Shown here piece by piece: positions 21,201-31,200 of a stretch of DNA of 64,000 nt; the first letter of the stretch is position 1; each line of letters begins with the position of its first letter. The stretch comes from Xenorhabdus bovienii SS-2004 (GTDB lineage: Bacteria > Pseudomonadota > Gammaproteobacteria > Enterobacterales > Enterobacteriaceae). Position numbers and translations under genes: made by a program. Below the pieces are notes generated by a model. The model made no database searches. It worked only from the letters and a program-made list of their open reading frames with translations, and was not told the origin of the DNA. The stretch is from the NCBI RefSeq assembly GCF_000027225.1, contig NC_013892.1:2108001-2172000 (forward strand). Reading direction: 5' to 3'.

Positions 21201-24200
21201 AATCGGTAGCATCGCGCAACTGCTGTTCGGCGTCGAGTTCCGGGGACAGCGTTAACTCGGCAATGGAAAGAGGGGCTTGACGATAAACCACTTGTACCGG
21301 CTCCGGCAGACCGTTCCAGTGAACCGCACTGCGCAGAATATCGTGACGGTTGATAACCTGTTGTAGCGCCAGCAAAAACGTATCCAGACGCGGGCGGCTG
21401 TCAAAGGTCATCAACTGGTTGTCGAGATAGGTGTCACCGGTTGTTTCCAGTAAATGGTGGAACAGAATGCCTTCCTGCAATGGCCCCAACGGATAGATAT
21501 CCTGAATATTGGCGACGCCATCTGGGATTTTGGCGATGATCTGGTCGATGTTATCCTGTGTCAGTGCCACCAGTGGCAGCATCTCCGGTGTAATGGCCTG
21601 ACAACCGTCGGTGATGAGATTCGGCGGTACGTTTTGTACGTGGGTGCCAGCAGATCCATCAGACGTTTTCACTATCAGACGCGCCGCCATCGCCGCCAGT
21701 GTCGGCGAAGAGAAGACGCTACTGACATCCAGCATCAGGTTGCGTTGACGCAGTTGTTCAATCAGGCTGACCACCAGCAGCGAATGGCCGCCGAGTTCAA
21801 AGAAGTTGTCATGACGCCCGACCTGTTCCAGCCCCAGCAGAGTCTGCCAGACCGTGGCGAGTTGTTGTTCGGTTTCACCCTGAGGCGCCTGATATTCACG
21901 GCTGACGGAGGCGGCGTGATCGGGTGCCGGCAAGGCCTTGCGATCCAGTTTGCCATTCGGGTTCAGCGGGAAGGTGTCCAGTATCACGAATGCGCTCGGC
22001 AGCATATATTCTGCCAGGTGAGTGCTCAATTGTTCACGTAAATCGGCTGTATCCAGCGTGACATCGGACTGTGGCACGAGGTATGCCACCAGACGTTTAT
22101 CGCCGCTGCCTTCTTCATGCGCCACTACTACGGCATCACTGACCCCTGCACAGGCGGCCAACTGAGCCTCAATTTCGCCCAGTTCAATGCGGAAGCCACG
22201 GATTTTGACCTGAAAATCATTGCGGCCGAGGTAGACAATCGTGCCATCCGGCCGCCAGCAGCCCAGATCGCCCGTCCGGTACATCCGTGCGTGGGGTTGT
22301 TCACGGAATGGGTCGGACACAAAACGTTCTGCGGTGAGTTCAGGCCGGTTCAGGTAGCCCCGGGCAACCCCTGCGCCACCAATATAGATTTCTCCGGTGA
22401 CACCAATGGGAACGGGTTGTCCCCGCGTATCAAGAATATAAATGTAGGTATTGATCAGAGGATGACCAATCGACAGGGTGTCCATGCCATAGGAAGCAGG
22501 GTCATCCAGTGCCAGCGCAGTGGCACTGACCGTGGTTTCAGTGGGTCCGTAGGTGTCGATCCAGCGGCAGTGCCGGGTTTCCGGCATCGATTGCCAGGTG
22601 ACGAAATGGCGGTGTTCGGCTTTTTCACCGCCGACCGTGACCGAACGCAGGTGGGAACTGAAACCACTGCGGCCGGCTTTCATCTCCTGTACCCACTGGT
22701 GCCAGAAAGCGGTGGGCAGATCGGCGACGCTGATCGCCTGTTCCTGCAAGAACTGGCTGAAAGTGGCATCCGGTATGCGAATATGTGCCGGACGCAGGAT
22801 CAGGGTTGCGCCAACGGCCAGCGTCGGGAAAATTTCAGACACGGCGGTATCAAATGAAACCGAGGCAAATTGCAGGACACGGTCAGTGGATTTGAGCTCA
22901 CTGGTCTGGCACTGGGCATAGGTGAAATTCACCACGTTATGGTGCTCAATCATCACGCCTTTGGGCAGGCCGGTAGAGCCGGAGGTATAGATGATATAGG
23001 CCAGATGATGGGGATGCAGCCCCAACTGGCGTGGATCAGGGTTATCGGTCGGTTGCAGTGCCACGGTATTTAAATGGCTGGCCTCATCCAATTGCCAGAC
23101 GGTCAGATCTTCTACCGGCAATCGTGCCTGCAAATGCTGCTGGGTGAGCAGTAATTTGGGCGCGCTGTCTGACAGGATATAGGCCAGACGTTCGGCAGGG
23201 TATTCAGGGTCAAGCGGAACATAACCGGCCCCGGCTTTAAGTATGCCGAGCATTCCAATCACCATATCGAGATTGCGCTCAATACAAATCGCCACGCGGT
23301 CATCCGGCTGAACACCAAAGGCAATCAGGGCGTGAGCCAGTTGGTTGGCGCGCTGGTTCAGTTCGGCATAACTGAGTTGAGCGCCTTCCCAGATCAGGGC
23401 AATGGCATTATGGGTGTGCTCCACCTGTTGCTCGAATAACTGCGCCAGCAGCTTGTCCTGCGGATAAGTGACGGCAGTATCGTTAAAGTCGGTCAGTAAT
23501 TGAGTTCGTTCGTACGACATCAGTAGTGGCAGATCTGCCACCCGCAGATTGTCATCAGCGACCATCGCCGCCAGCAGGTTTTGCAGATAACCCGCCATCC
23601 GTTCGATACTGGAACGCTCAAAAAGATCGCTGGCATATTCCAACTCACATGTCAGACTATTTTCGGTGTCACTCAGTGCCAGAGTCAGATCAAAATGGGC
23701 GCTGTTTCTGGTCAGAGCCAGCGGACTGAGACTCAATTCCGCCAGTTCGAAACTTTGTTTACTGGATGTATTATCCAAAGCCAGCATCACTTGGAAAATC
23801 GGACTATGACTTAAACTGCGTGGCGGTTGCAGCACTTCGACTAATTGTTCAAATGGCAGATCCTGATGGGCGTAGGCTTCCAGCGCATGAGCCTTCACTC
23901 TTGCCAATAATGCGCTGATGGTCGGGTTATCTTCTAACTTGATCCTCAAGGCCAGTGTATTGGCGAAGAAGCCGATTAAAGGCTCCAACTCGCTGTACTG
24001 ACGGTTGGCGACCGGAGTACCAATCACCAAATCGGGCTGGCCACTTAACCGTGACAGCAAAATTCCCCAGCCGGCCAGTAATGTCATGAACAACGTCGCA
24101 CCGTGGCGTTGGCTCAATGCCCTTAATCCTGCATTTAATTCCGGCGATAAAGTGAAAGTGACCTGATCGCCATGATAACTCTGTACTGACGGGCGGACTT

Positions 24201-27200
24201 TATCAGTAGGCAGCTCTAGTAAGGTGGGAGCATCTTGTAACTCATTGCGCCAGTAACTCAACTGTTTTTCCAGTCTTTCGCCTTGCAGCCATTGCCGCTG
24301 CCAAACCGCATAGTCGGCATATTGAATTACTAATGCAGGCAATGGATCAGCTTGTCCCTGACCGAAGGCTTGGTACAGCGCAGAAAGTTCGTTCATCAGG
24401 ACATTAAGTGACCAGCCATCGGAAATAATGTGATGCTGGGTTAATAGCAGAACATGTTGCTGCTCGCCGAGTTTGAGCAGTTGAGCGCGGATCAGCGGCC
24501 CTTGCGCAAAATTGAAAGGATGGCTGGCTTCAAATTGAGCGTATTCCTCAATGGTTGCCTGCTGCGCTGATGAAGATAACTGACTGAGATCCCGGACGGT
24601 TAAAGAAAAACCGCCATCGGCATCACCAATGATTTGTCGGGCTTTCCCTTCGGTCTGCACGATGGTGGTGCGGAGAATTTCATGACGGGCAACGATGCGA
24701 TCTAATGCGGCTTTAAGCGCGTTCTGGTTCAGGTGGCCTTGCAGGTGCAATCCGCCCGACATGTTGTATGCCGTCTGGGCGGCGGGATCTAATTGAGCCA
24801 AAAACCAGAGACGTTGCTGTGTCCAGGATAGGGGTAATGTTTGTTCACGGTTGGCGGGCAGGATCATCGGTTGTGTTGACTGGGTTGCTGTCACCAATGA
24901 TTGCGCTAAATCCGCTAATACCGATTGAGTAAACAGATCCTGTAGCGTTATTTCAATATTCAGAGACTGGCGCAAGCGAGATGCGACCTGAACAGTTAAT
25001 AAAGAATGTCCCCCCAGTTCAAAGAAATTGTCATAGCGGCCGACCCGTTCCAATCCCAATAAATTTTGCCAAATTTCGGCCAGTTGCTGCTCGATCTCAC
25101 CTTGGGGTTCAGCATATTCGCGACTGACGCTGGCTGAACGATCCGGAGCGGGCAGAGCCGGGCGGTCTATCTTACCGTTCTGATTTAACGGGAAAGTATC
25201 CAGTGTGACAAAGGCACTTGGCAACATATAACTGGCCAGATTGACACTGAGTTGTTCACGCAGGCTGGCCGCGTTCAGGGTTGCACCAGGCTGAGGGATT
25301 AAGTAAGCAACCAGACGTTTATCGCCGCTGTCATCTTCTCTGACGACAACAACGGCATCTTTGACGCCAGTGCAGTCAGCTAGACGGGCTTCTATCTCAC
25401 CTAACTCAATGCGGAAACCGCGAATTTTGACCTGAAAATCATTGCGCCCCGAATAACTGATGGTGCCATCCGGTAGCCAGCGCCCTAAATCGCCGGTTTT
25501 GTACATGCGGGCACCGGGAATGTCACTGAAAGGATCTTGAATAAAACGTTCTGCTGTCAGTTCAGGCCGGTTCAGATACCCGCGTGCAACTCCGCTGCCA
25601 CTGATATGAATTTCGCCATTTACGCCAATCGGGACGGGTTGACCCCGTTGATCCAGAATATAGATCCGGGTATTGGCGATAGGCCGGCCAATCGGGATAT
25701 CTTCATAGGTGCAGAGATCGTCTTTATCGATAACGATTGAGGTTGCATTGACGGTGGTTTCTGTCGGGCCATAGGTATTGATCCAGCGGCATTTTTGTGT
25801 GCCCGGACTGGATAGCCACGTGACCAGATGGCGGTGCTCGGCTTTTTCGCCTCCGGCCGCGACGGAACGTAATTGCTCAGGAGGCCAGCTATAACCGGCG
25901 CTGATTTCTTGTGCCCATAGGTGCCAGAAAGCGGTAGGCAAATCGACAACCGTGATGCTCTGATTTTGCAGAAAGGTAATAAATTCTGTATCCGGGACTT
26001 TAATATGATCTGGCCGTAAGACAACCGTTGCCCCGATAGCCAATGTCGGGAAAATTTCAGCAACAGAGTTATCAAACCCGAAAGAGGCAAACTGTAGTAC
26101 CCGATCCTGCGGTGTTAGTTTTGACATCTGGAACTGGGAATGAATTAAGTGCACTACATTCTGGTGTTCGATCATGACGCCTTTAGGCAGGCCGGTCGAA
26201 CCGGAGGTGTATAACACATAAGCCAGATTCTGTGGGGTCAGCCCTGTCTGCGATGCGTCGATATTATCTTTTGGCTGATCGGCAATATAGGTTTGATGTT
26301 CTTCACTATCCAGTGCCCATACGGGGATGTTTGTGACAGGCAGGCGGGCTTTCAGATGTTGCTGAGTAAGCATTAACACTGGCTGACTGTCAGACAGCAT
26401 ATAAGCCAGCCGTTCAGTCGGGTGATTGGGATCCAGCGGAATGTAACTGGCACCCGCTTTCAAAATCCCCATGAGGCCGATGACCATATCCAGACTGCGC
26501 TCAGCACAAATTGCGACGCGATCATCCGGATGGACTCCTGATGCCATTATGCCGTGCGCCAGTTGATTGGCTCGCTGATTCAGCTCGGAGTAACTCAGTT
26601 GAGTTTCTCCCCAGACCAGGGCAATTTTATCAGGAGTGTTATCCACCTGTTGTTCGAACAACTGATGGATCAGAGCATTTTTTGGATATGGAATGGCGGT
26701 ATCGTTAAAGTTCGCCAATAACTGAGTACGTTGTGGAGAGGTCAGCAAAGGAAGATCGTCTATCCGCAGGCTGTCATCGGCCACCATAGCTGACAGGATG
26801 GTTTGCAGGTAGCCGACCATACGCTCAATGCTGGCATGTTCAAAAAGATCGCGGGCATATTCCAGATCACCGACTAAACCTTGCTCAGTATCATTCAGTG
26901 TTAAGGTCAGATCAAAATAGGCACTGTCTCGGGTTCGCGGCAGTTCATGGAGATGTAGCCCATCCAACTCGAAATGTTGCTGTCCCAGCGTATTATCCAG
27001 AGCCAGCATCACTTGAAAAATAGGACTATGGCCCAAGCTACGCGGCGGTTTTAACGCCTCAACTAATTGCTCGAATGGCAGATCCTGATGTGCATAAGCC
27101 CCCAGAGCATGATTTTTCACCCGTGCCAACAGCTCGCTGACACTGGGGTTGTCACCCAGTTGGATCCGTAACGCTAACGTATTGACAAAGAAACCTATCA

Positions 27201-28191
27201 GCGGCTCCAGCTCATGCCGTTGACGATTCGCAACGGGTGAGCCTATTACCAGATCGTGTTGTCCGCTGATACGGGAAAGTAATACCGCCCATCCGGCCAA
27301 TAGGGTCATAAATAAGGTGATGCCATGACGCTGACTGAATGCCTTTAACTCGGTACTCAATGCAGGCGGCAGTGTGATATCGACCCGGCTTCCGGCATAA
27401 CTCTGCTGTGTCGGACGCGGTTTGTCGGTGGGTAATTCCAGGATCACCGGTGCACCCTGCAATTCACTGCGCCAGTAGTCCAACTGTTTTTCCAACACGT
27501 TATCCTGTAACCATTGTCGCTGCCAGAGCGCATAGTCAGCATACTGGAGTGTCAAGGCGGGTAATGGATCAGCCCGATCCTGACAGAAAGCCTGATAAAG
27601 CGTGGAAAGTTCCTGCATTAAGATATTGACCGACCAGCCATCGGAGATGATGTGATGCTGCGTTAACAGCAGAACATGGCTCTCTTCTGCCAGACGGAGC
27701 AGGCGCCCCCTAATCAAAGGCCCCTGAGTAAAATCGAAGGGATGGAGGGCTTCACGCTGGGCGCATTCTTCTACCGCCGTCTGCTGTTCTGTGCTGGGTA
27801 ACTGGCTGAAATCTTGTACAGATAACGCAAAACCACGATCAGTACTGCCAATGATTTGTTGGGGCTGCCCTTCGACGTCCACGATGGTGGTACGCAGAAT
27901 TTCATGACGTGCCACAATCTGATCCAACGCGGCTTGAAGCGCGTTCTGATTCAGGTGGCCTTGCAGGTTCAACCCTGCCGACATGTGGTATGCCGTTTGT
28001 GCTGCGGGATCTAATTGAGTTAAAAACCAGAGACGCTGTTGCGCCCAGGACAATGGCACGTTCCCATCACGGGGTTGTGCATGAATTTCTGTTTTTTGTG
28101 TCTGCTGACGAGTTAGCTTTGCTGCTTTAGCTAACTCAAGTAGTCTTTTGCGTTCTGCTAATGGTAAAGATATTAATTCATTATCATTCAT
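18226..28191 (-). CDS. paxB: NRPS, three modules (PaxB-like)
   Basis: A 3321-aa NRPS, the middle subunit. Domain order: short N-terminal docking helix (MNDNELISLPLAERKRLLEL), C (about 40-460, HHIISDG), A2 (480-990), PCP (Ser near 1058), C (1115-1540, HHIISDG), A3 (1560-2060), PCP (near 2135), dual E/C (2190-2630, HHLLETTGD and HHLVCDH), A4 (2660-3180), PCP (near 3245, LGGNSL). The acidic tail (LSEEELLAMLNGDQQ) looks like a C-terminal docking motif that would bind the N-terminus of PaxC. The E/C domain implies a D residue at position 3. Hand-derived pocket codes are A2 DNADAGTVNK, A3 DTSDTGTVSK and A4 DTSDTGSVIK; Asp278 and Gly301 fit lysine or a related basic residue, as expected for PAX. It starts 37 bases after the upstream NRPS gene and overlaps the downstream one by 4 bases. 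Confidence 0.86.
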   Translation of the reverse strand: MNDNELISLPLAERKRLLELAKAAKLTRQQTQKTEIHAQPRDGNVPLSWAQQRLWFLTQLDPAAQTAYHMSAGLNLQGHLNQNALQAALDQIVARHEILRTTIVDVEGQPQQIIGSTDRGFALSVQDFSQLPSTEQQTAVEECAQREALHPFDFTQGPLIRGRLLRLAEESHVLLLTQHHIISDGWSVNILMQELSTLYQAFCQDRADPLPALTLQYADYALWQRQWLQDNVLEKQLDYWRSELQGAPVILELPTDKPRPTQQSYAGSRVDITLPPALSTELKAFSQRHGITLFMTLLAGWAVLLSRISGQHDLVIGSPVANRQRHELEPLIGFFVNTLALRIQLGDNPSVSELLARVKNHALGAYAHQDLPFEQLVEALKPPRSLGHSPIFQVMLALDNTLGQQHFELDGLHLHELPRTRDSAYFDLTLTLNDTEQGLVGDLEYARDLFEHASIERMVGYLQTILSAMVADDSLRIDDLPLLTSPQRTQLLANFNDTAIPYPKNALIHQLFEQQVDNTPDKIALVWGETQLSYSELNQRANQLAHGIMASGVHPDDRVAICAERSLDMVIGLMGILKAGASYIPLDPNHPTERLAYMLSDSQPVLMLTQQHLKARLPVTNIPVWALDSEEHQTYIADQPKDNIDASQTGLTPQNLAYVLYTSGSTGLPKGVMIEHQNVVHLIHSQFQMSKLTPQDRVLQFASFGFDNSVAEIFPTLAIGATVVLRPDHIKVPDTEFITFLQNQSITVVDLPTAFWHLWAQEISAGYSWPPEQLRSVAAGGEKAEHRHLVTWLSSPGTQKCRWINTYGPTETTVNATSIVIDKDDLCTYEDIPIGRPIANTRIYILDQRGQPVPIGVNGEIHISGSGVARGYLNRPELTAERFIQDPFSDIPGARMYKTGDLGRWLPDGTISYSGRNDFQVKIRGFRIELGEIEARLADCTGVKDAVVVVREDDSGDKRLVAYLIPQPGATLNAASLREQLSVNLASYMLPSAFVTLDTFPLNQNGKIDRPALPAPDRSASVSREYAEPQGEIEQQLAEIWQNLLGLERVGRYDNFFELGGHSLLTVQVASRLRQSLNIEITLQDLFTQSVLADLAQSLVTATQSTQPMILPANREQTLPLSWTQQRLWFLAQLDPAAQTAYNMSGGLHLQGHLNQNALKAALDRIVARHEILRTTIVQTEGKARQIIGDADGGFSLTVRDLSQLSSSAQQATIEEYAQFEASHPFNFAQGPLIRAQLLKLGEQQHVLLLTQHHIISDGWSLNVLMNELSALYQAFGQGQADPLPALVIQYADYAVWQRQWLQGERLEKQLSYWRNELQDAPTLLELPTDKVRPSVQSYHGDQVTFTLSPELNAGLRALSQRHGATLFMTLLAGWGILLSRLSGQPDLVIGTPVANRQYSELEPLIGFFANTLALRIKLEDNPTISALLARVKAHALEAYAHQDLPFEQLVEVLQPPRSLSHSPIFQVMLALDNTSSKQSFELAELSLSPLALTRNSAHFDLTLALSDTENSLTCELEYASDLFERSSIERMAGYLQNLLAAMVADDNLRVADLPLLMSYERTQLLTDFNDTAVTYPQDKLLAQLFEQQVEHTHNAIALIWEGAQLSYAELNQRANQLAHALIAFGVQPDDRVAICIERNLDMVIGMLGILKAGAGYVPLDPEYPAERLAYILSDSAPKLLLTQQHLQARLPVEDLTVWQLDEASHLNTVALQPTDNPDPRQLGLHPHHLAYIIYTSGSTGLPKGVMIEHHNVVNFTYAQCQTSELKSTDRVLQFASVSFDTAVSEIFPTLAVGATLILRPAHIRIPDATFSQFLQEQAISVADLPTAFWHQWVQEMKAGRSGFSSHLRSVTVGGEKAEHRHFVTWQSMPETRHCRWIDTYGPTETTVSATALALDDPASYGMDTLSIGHPLINTYIYILDTRGQPVPIGVTGEIYIGGAGVARGYLNRPELTAERFVSDPFREQPHARMYRTGDLGCWRPDGTIVYLGRNDFQVKIRGFRIELGEIEAQLAACAGVSDAVVVAHEEGSGDKRLVAYLVPQSDVTLDTADLREQLSTHLAEYMLPSAFVILDTFPLNPNGKLDRKALPAPDHAASVSREYQAPQGETEQQLATVWQTLLGLEQVGRHDNFFELGGHSLLVVSLIEQLRQRNLMLDVSSVFSSPTLAAMAARLIVKTSDGSAGTHVQNVPPNLITDGCQAITPEMLPLVALTQDNIDQIIAKIPDGVANIQDIYPLGPLQEGILFHHLLETTGDTYLDNQLMTFDSRPRLDTFLLALQQVINRHDILRSAVHWNGLPEPVQVVYRQAPLSIAELTLSPELDAEQQLRDATDSRSVRMDLTQAPLLSIKLAKDPHSETWFLALLHHHLVCDHLSLEMIFNEVQAILLGQDDSLSPSLPYRNFIAQTRTVPLEKHQDYFRQLLGDVDEPTLPFGLLDIQGNPDEHSEITEANFILDNELARRIRDCARQQGVSAAVLFHVAWAQVVAQCSGRDDVVFGTVLLGRLQGGSGADQVLGMFINTLPVRVLLQERTVRQTVQDTYRQLSTLLEHEQTPLAIAQRCSRVQAPQPLFNSLLNFRHSQRDDKQSASPAWEGIQILSGEERSNYPLSLDVDDFDDGFALTAQCNRHVNPLRINTYMDTVLRELVAALQNVSEQSIQSLAILPPDERTRLLVDFNNTAASYPQNVLLHQPFEQQAERTPDAIALIWEDVQLSYAELNQRANQLAHHLIASGVQPDDRVAICIERNLDMVISMLGILKAGAGYVPLDPAYPAERLAYILSDSAPKLLLTQQHLQVRLAVEDLPVWRLDDADHLSTVAQQPTDNPDSRQLGLYPQHLAYIIYTSGSTGLPKGVMIEHRNVVNFTYAQCQVSELKSTDRVLQFASVSFDTAVSEIFPTLAVGATLILRPAHIQVPDASFSHFLQEQAITIVDLPTAFWHQWVQEMKAGRSGFSSLLRSVTVGGEKAEHRHYLTWQSMPETRHCRWIDSYGPTETTVITTALALDNHTGDKPTAGSSCMTETLSIGRPIANTRIYILDARGQPVPIGVTGEIYIGGAGVARGYLNRPELTTERFVSDPFSEQPHARMYRTGDLGCWQPDGTIVYLGRNDFQVKLRGFRIELGEIESQLAACPGVKDAVVVAREEDAGDKRLVAYVIPQPDASLDAVSLREQLSNHLTEYMLPSAFVILDTFPLTPSGKLDRKALPAPDRSASASHEYEAPQGEIELQLAAIWQTLLGLEQVGRHDNFFELGGNSLSIMRLSTHLREEFHLEIPIADIFHHSTLYKLAELILSRQIETFFAQDIESVQKELENLSEEELLAMLNGDQQ
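21681..23468. repeat. 1.8-kb near-identical A-PCP segment, copy in paxB module 3
   Basis: Partner of 11641-13428 (offset 10,040). It spans the A domain and carrier protein of module 3. The encoded A domains are almost identical and share the same specificity code, so both modules should load the same amino acid. As a long direct repeat it is a potential site for deletion of the DNA between the copies, which would fuse paxB and paxC in frame. Confidence 0.88.
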
Positions 28192-28228
28192 TTTTTAAGT
28201 ACCATTCAAAGCCAGTTAAAAACCAGAA

Positions 28229-31200
28229 TTAACCCATTGTTTTGTAGAGATCTTGCAAGGATTCAGCGTCAAATTGCAGTAACTGAGCATCAATAATGTG
28301 CTCTTCAAGTTGACAAATAGTGGGGTGTGCAAATAATTGTTGAATAGAGAGTTCGACATCAAATATTTCACTTATTCTTGACTGTAGCTGTAGTATTAGC
28401 AGCGAATGCCCCCCCAGCTCGAAGAAATTGTCATTACGCCCGACGCGATCGATTTTCAGTAGTTTTTGCCAGATATCGGCCAGTTGTTCTTCGGTTTCAC
28501 CTTGTGGTGCCGCATATTCCCGTGTGAGGACGGCCGAGTGATCGGGAGCAGGCAGCGCTTTACGATCCAATTTGCCATTCAGAGTGAGCGGGAAGGCATC
28601 CAGCATCACAAATGCACTCGGGATCATGTAATCAGGCAAATTACTGCCCACTTGTTCCCGTAGAGCAGGAATACTCAGGGTGACGCCGGACTGGGGGATG
28701 AGATAAGCGACCAGCCGTGTATCTCCGGCATCATATTCACGGGCGATAACAATCACATCCTGAACACCGTCAGACTGAGCCAGACGTGCTTCAATTTCCC
28801 CCAGTTCAATGCGATTTCCGCGTATCTTGACCTGAAAGTCATTGCGTCCCAGATAATCAATGCTGCCATCGGCTAGCCAACGCCCGATATCGCCGGTTTT
28901 GTACATCCGCATATCAGGATGCTGACCGAAGGGATCTTGAATAAAGCGTTCCGTGGTCAATTCCGGTTTATTCAGATAACCCCGGGCAACACCTGCACCA
29001 GCGATATAAATTTCCCCGACTACGCCAATGGGAACAGGCTGGTAATGTTTATCAAGGATATAAATTTGGGTATTGTCGATAGGGCGACCAATGGGAACCA
29101 GACCGATATGCTGATCGGGTACACATCGCCACGAGGTGACATCAATAGCGGCTTCCGTCGGACCATACAGGTTGTGAAGTTCGCTGTGAGCAAAATGAGT
29201 CAGGCACTGTTGTTGTAAGGAATACGACAACGCTTCTCCACTGCACAAAATCTGACGCAAAGAAGGGCAACGGCCGGCTGGTGTCAGATGAATAAAACTT
29301 TGCAGCATGGAAGGTACAAAATGAAGGGTAGTAATGTCCCGCGTTTCGATTTCGTCCAGCAGATAGAGCGCTTCCTTATGACCACCGGGACGTGCCATGA
29401 CTAATTGAGCACCGGCGAGCAGAGGCAGGAAAAATTCCCAGACTGAGACATCAAAACTGAACGGCGTTTTTTGCAATACCCGATCATGCTGAGTTAATTG
29501 ATATTCACCCTGCGCCCACAACAAACGGTTGACGACCCCACGGTGCTCATTCATGACCCCTTTCGGTAAGCCGGTTGAGCCGGAGGTATAAAGCACATAG
29601 GCTAAATTGCGCGATGTCAGACCCAAATCGGTGGCAACCGGGTTATCCGTCGGCTGACTGGCAATATTGGTTTGATATTCTTCGCTCTCCAATACCCATA
29701 CAGGCATAGTTGTCATCGGTAAATGATCTTGCAGGCCGTGATGAATCAGCAGAAGTGCAGGGTCACTGTCTGACAGAATATAGCCGAGCCGATCTGTCGG
29801 ATATTCAGGGTCGAGCGGAACGTAAGCAGCGCCAGCTTTTAATATTCCCAGCAGGCCGATGACCATATCCAGACTGCGCTCCATGCAGATAGAGACACGA
29901 TTATCCGGACGAATGCCGGCTTTAATTAAGGCATGAGCCAATCGATTGGCTTGTTGGTTAAGTTCGGTATAGCTTAACGCCTTATCACCGCAAATCAGGG
30001 CGATGGTGTCAGGTGTGCGTTCGACTTGCTGTTCAAATAGTTGATGAATCAGAGCGTGTTGAGGAAAAGGCTTATCCGTCTTGTTAAAATCATAGAGAAC
30101 CTGCCGGCGTTCTTGTTCAGCCATCAGCGGTAAGCTGTCGATAGACTGTTGTTGGTTATCCGCCATTGCCGTGAGCAGGATAATGAGATTTTTTATGAGT
30201 TGATTAATTAACTCAGCGTCGAACACCTGAGGATCGTAATGGAAATGACAACGGATCTGTTGATTGACCTCCATCATATTCACCATCAGGGGGACGGGGG
30301 TATCGGCATAAAGAGGGTGCGGGAAAGGTCTTAATTCCGCGTTCCCCCAATGTACTGTCGTGCTGGAATCGTTATCCATCCATAACGTTGGCAGCTCACT
30401 AATATATCTGGGTTTTTGAAAGGTCATCAGAGTCTGGAAAATCGGATGTGTATCGGCAGTGCGCTGTAACTTAAATTGTTCCAGAATCTTGGTGAAAGGG
30501 TATCTCTGGTTTTCAATCGCCTGACGGATGGTCTTTGCGGTTTGAAGAATATGTTCCCTTACAGTGATATTACCGTTGATTTGACCGCGTAAAGCGACCG
30601 GATTGACAAATTCCCCTACCAACTTACCCCATTTGGCTTGACTTCGACCCGGCATCATTGAGCCAATAACGATATCGTCCTGCGCGGTATAGCGATGTAG
30701 CAGGATTTGATAGGCAGTCAGAAAAATAGCGAACAGACTGTTGCCGTATTCAGATGCCATAGCACACAGCTTAAGCGCTAAATCATCAGGGATTCTGCCG
30801 AACGCCGTGATTTTATCCGTGGCTGGGGGGGCGACGTTGTTATCTGCTCTGTTCTGTACCGATCCGATTTTCATCGGCCATGATAATGTACTCAAATCCC
30901 CAGCCAGATTATTGCCCCAGAACTGTTGTTGTTTTTTTGCGTTTTTGCTGTTTAACCATTTCTGCTGCCATGAAACATAATCTTGATAACTGTGTTCTGA
31001 TATCGGTTCCAATTCTTGTGAGGTCAGAATCATGCCGAGTTCTTCCAGCAACAACCAGTAAGACCAACCATCGACAACTAAATGATCGAACGTCAATACC
31101 ATGACACTTTCTTGCGCATTACATTGATACCAACTGGCATAAAAGCGCAGCGGATTTTCCAGATCGAGAACATGCCGGCAATCGTCAAGTACAAGTTGCT

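Noticed and set aside
22117..22857. Long plus-strand open frames (up to 246 codons) opposite the NRPS genes, including the pair at 12077 and 22117
   Set aside because: They recur at the same place in each A domain, carry no start signals and mirror the codon bias of the minus-strand NRPS genes.
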